Below, piece by piece: positions 63,572 to 64,000 of a stretch of 64,000 nucleotides of DNA. Origin of the DNA: Fonsecaea monophora (Eukaryota; Ascomycota; Eurotiomycetes; Chaetothyriales; Herpotrichiellaceae). Below the pieces are notes generated by a model. It was given only the letters and a program-made list of their open reading frames with translations, made no database searches and had not been told where the DNA came from. How positions within the stretch are numbered: the first letter of the stretch is position 1; every line of letters starts with the position of its first letter. Location of the stretch: assembly GCF_001642475.1 (NCBI RefSeq), contig NW_019173960.1:1-64000 (forward strand). Direction: 5' to 3'. Made by a program: the position numbers and the translations under genes.

Positions 63572-64000
63572 ATTGCAATCTGAGGACGAGCAATGAGTTG
63601 CACTTTTCTCGAGAGTGGTGGCAGACTCGAGTAAGTATCCTGCCATGAATGTTAGCAAAGAAATCTTCTGTGAGAGTTGTCACAACCGACTCGACCCAAC
63701 TCACCACAGCAAGGAAATAAACGGTCACTTTACTCCGGGCCAGAAGGAACAACACAGGCCAGACAAACAGGATTCTCTGAAGATAGATATACCGTGGACT
63801 TTTGCGGCGATCCCTCTCTTCTAGTAGAGAACACGAGATCGGAGACGCGAATTACCACCCGGCCAAAGCGTCCAAAAATTCGCGGGTGTCACGTCGAGGA
63901 AATGGGAAATGGGTATTTAATGCACAACATGGAAAATGATGCACACGGTGCAATTTGGGGAACCCCCCCGAAGATCAACCAGCCAGAAATTCATGGGCTG
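63572..64000. other. Right edge, promoter of the Whi5-type gene
   Basis: About 430 bp upstream of the Whi5-type gene. I see no other gene before the window ends. Confidence 0.4.

Overview
The window is nuclear DNA of a filamentous ascomycete (Pezizomycotina). Genes are dense, on both strands, and split by short (about 45-110 bp) GT-AG introns that can be joined in frame from the sequence. Two Zn2Cys6 regulators, an NCS1 permease, a Pmt O-mannosyltransferase, a secreted Ser/Thr-rich wall-type protein and eukaryotic core genes (eS7, SF3A1, dynactin p62, ARPC5, EB1, NDUFAF5) all point the same way. A black-yeast or eurotiomycete-like lineage is my guess only; no marker in the window fixes it. 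There is no rRNA, tRNA, CRISPR array or intact transposon that I can see.

Layout. 0.5-9.0 kb: a probable nitrogen-catabolism group, made of an NCS1 nucleobase/allantoin-type permease, a divergent aldo-keto reductase, a Zn2Cys6 activator resembling the Dal81/TamA type, and a one-protein fusion of DUF1989 with a polysaccharide-deacetylase (PuuE-like) domain. GATA-factor sites sit in both promoter regions. 9.2-13.1 kb: a BTB protein and a long coiled-coil protein. 14.4-19.0 kb: a HAD hydrolase, an isochorismatase-type hydrolase and a Zn2Cys6 regulator whose last exon carries a 5-bp tandem duplication that shifts the frame. 19.2-26.7 kb: a protein with five Cys-rich metal-binding-type repeats and a 1,253-residue secreted Ser/Thr-rich protein. 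28.0-36.7 kb: a TauD-type dioxygenase followed by core cellular genes and an MDR oxidoreductase. 38.5-44.0 kb: a Ure2-like GST and a head-to-head pair of His-rich stress-type proteins sharing one motif. 44.8-57.8 kb: a PA/TM/RING ubiquitin ligase, an aquaporin, SF3A1, Pmt and EB1. 58.6-63.6 kb: two diverged tandem paralogs of unknown function and a Whi5/Nrm1-type cell-cycle repressor.

Most of the right two thirds is ordinary conserved gene space. The parts most worth following are the 0.5-9 kb group, the Cys-repeat protein, the divergent His-rich pair, the unknown tandem paralogs at 58.6-61.4 kb, and the frameshift in the regulator at 17-19 kb. Exon limits were set by reading splice sites and keeping the frame; none was checked against transcripts.
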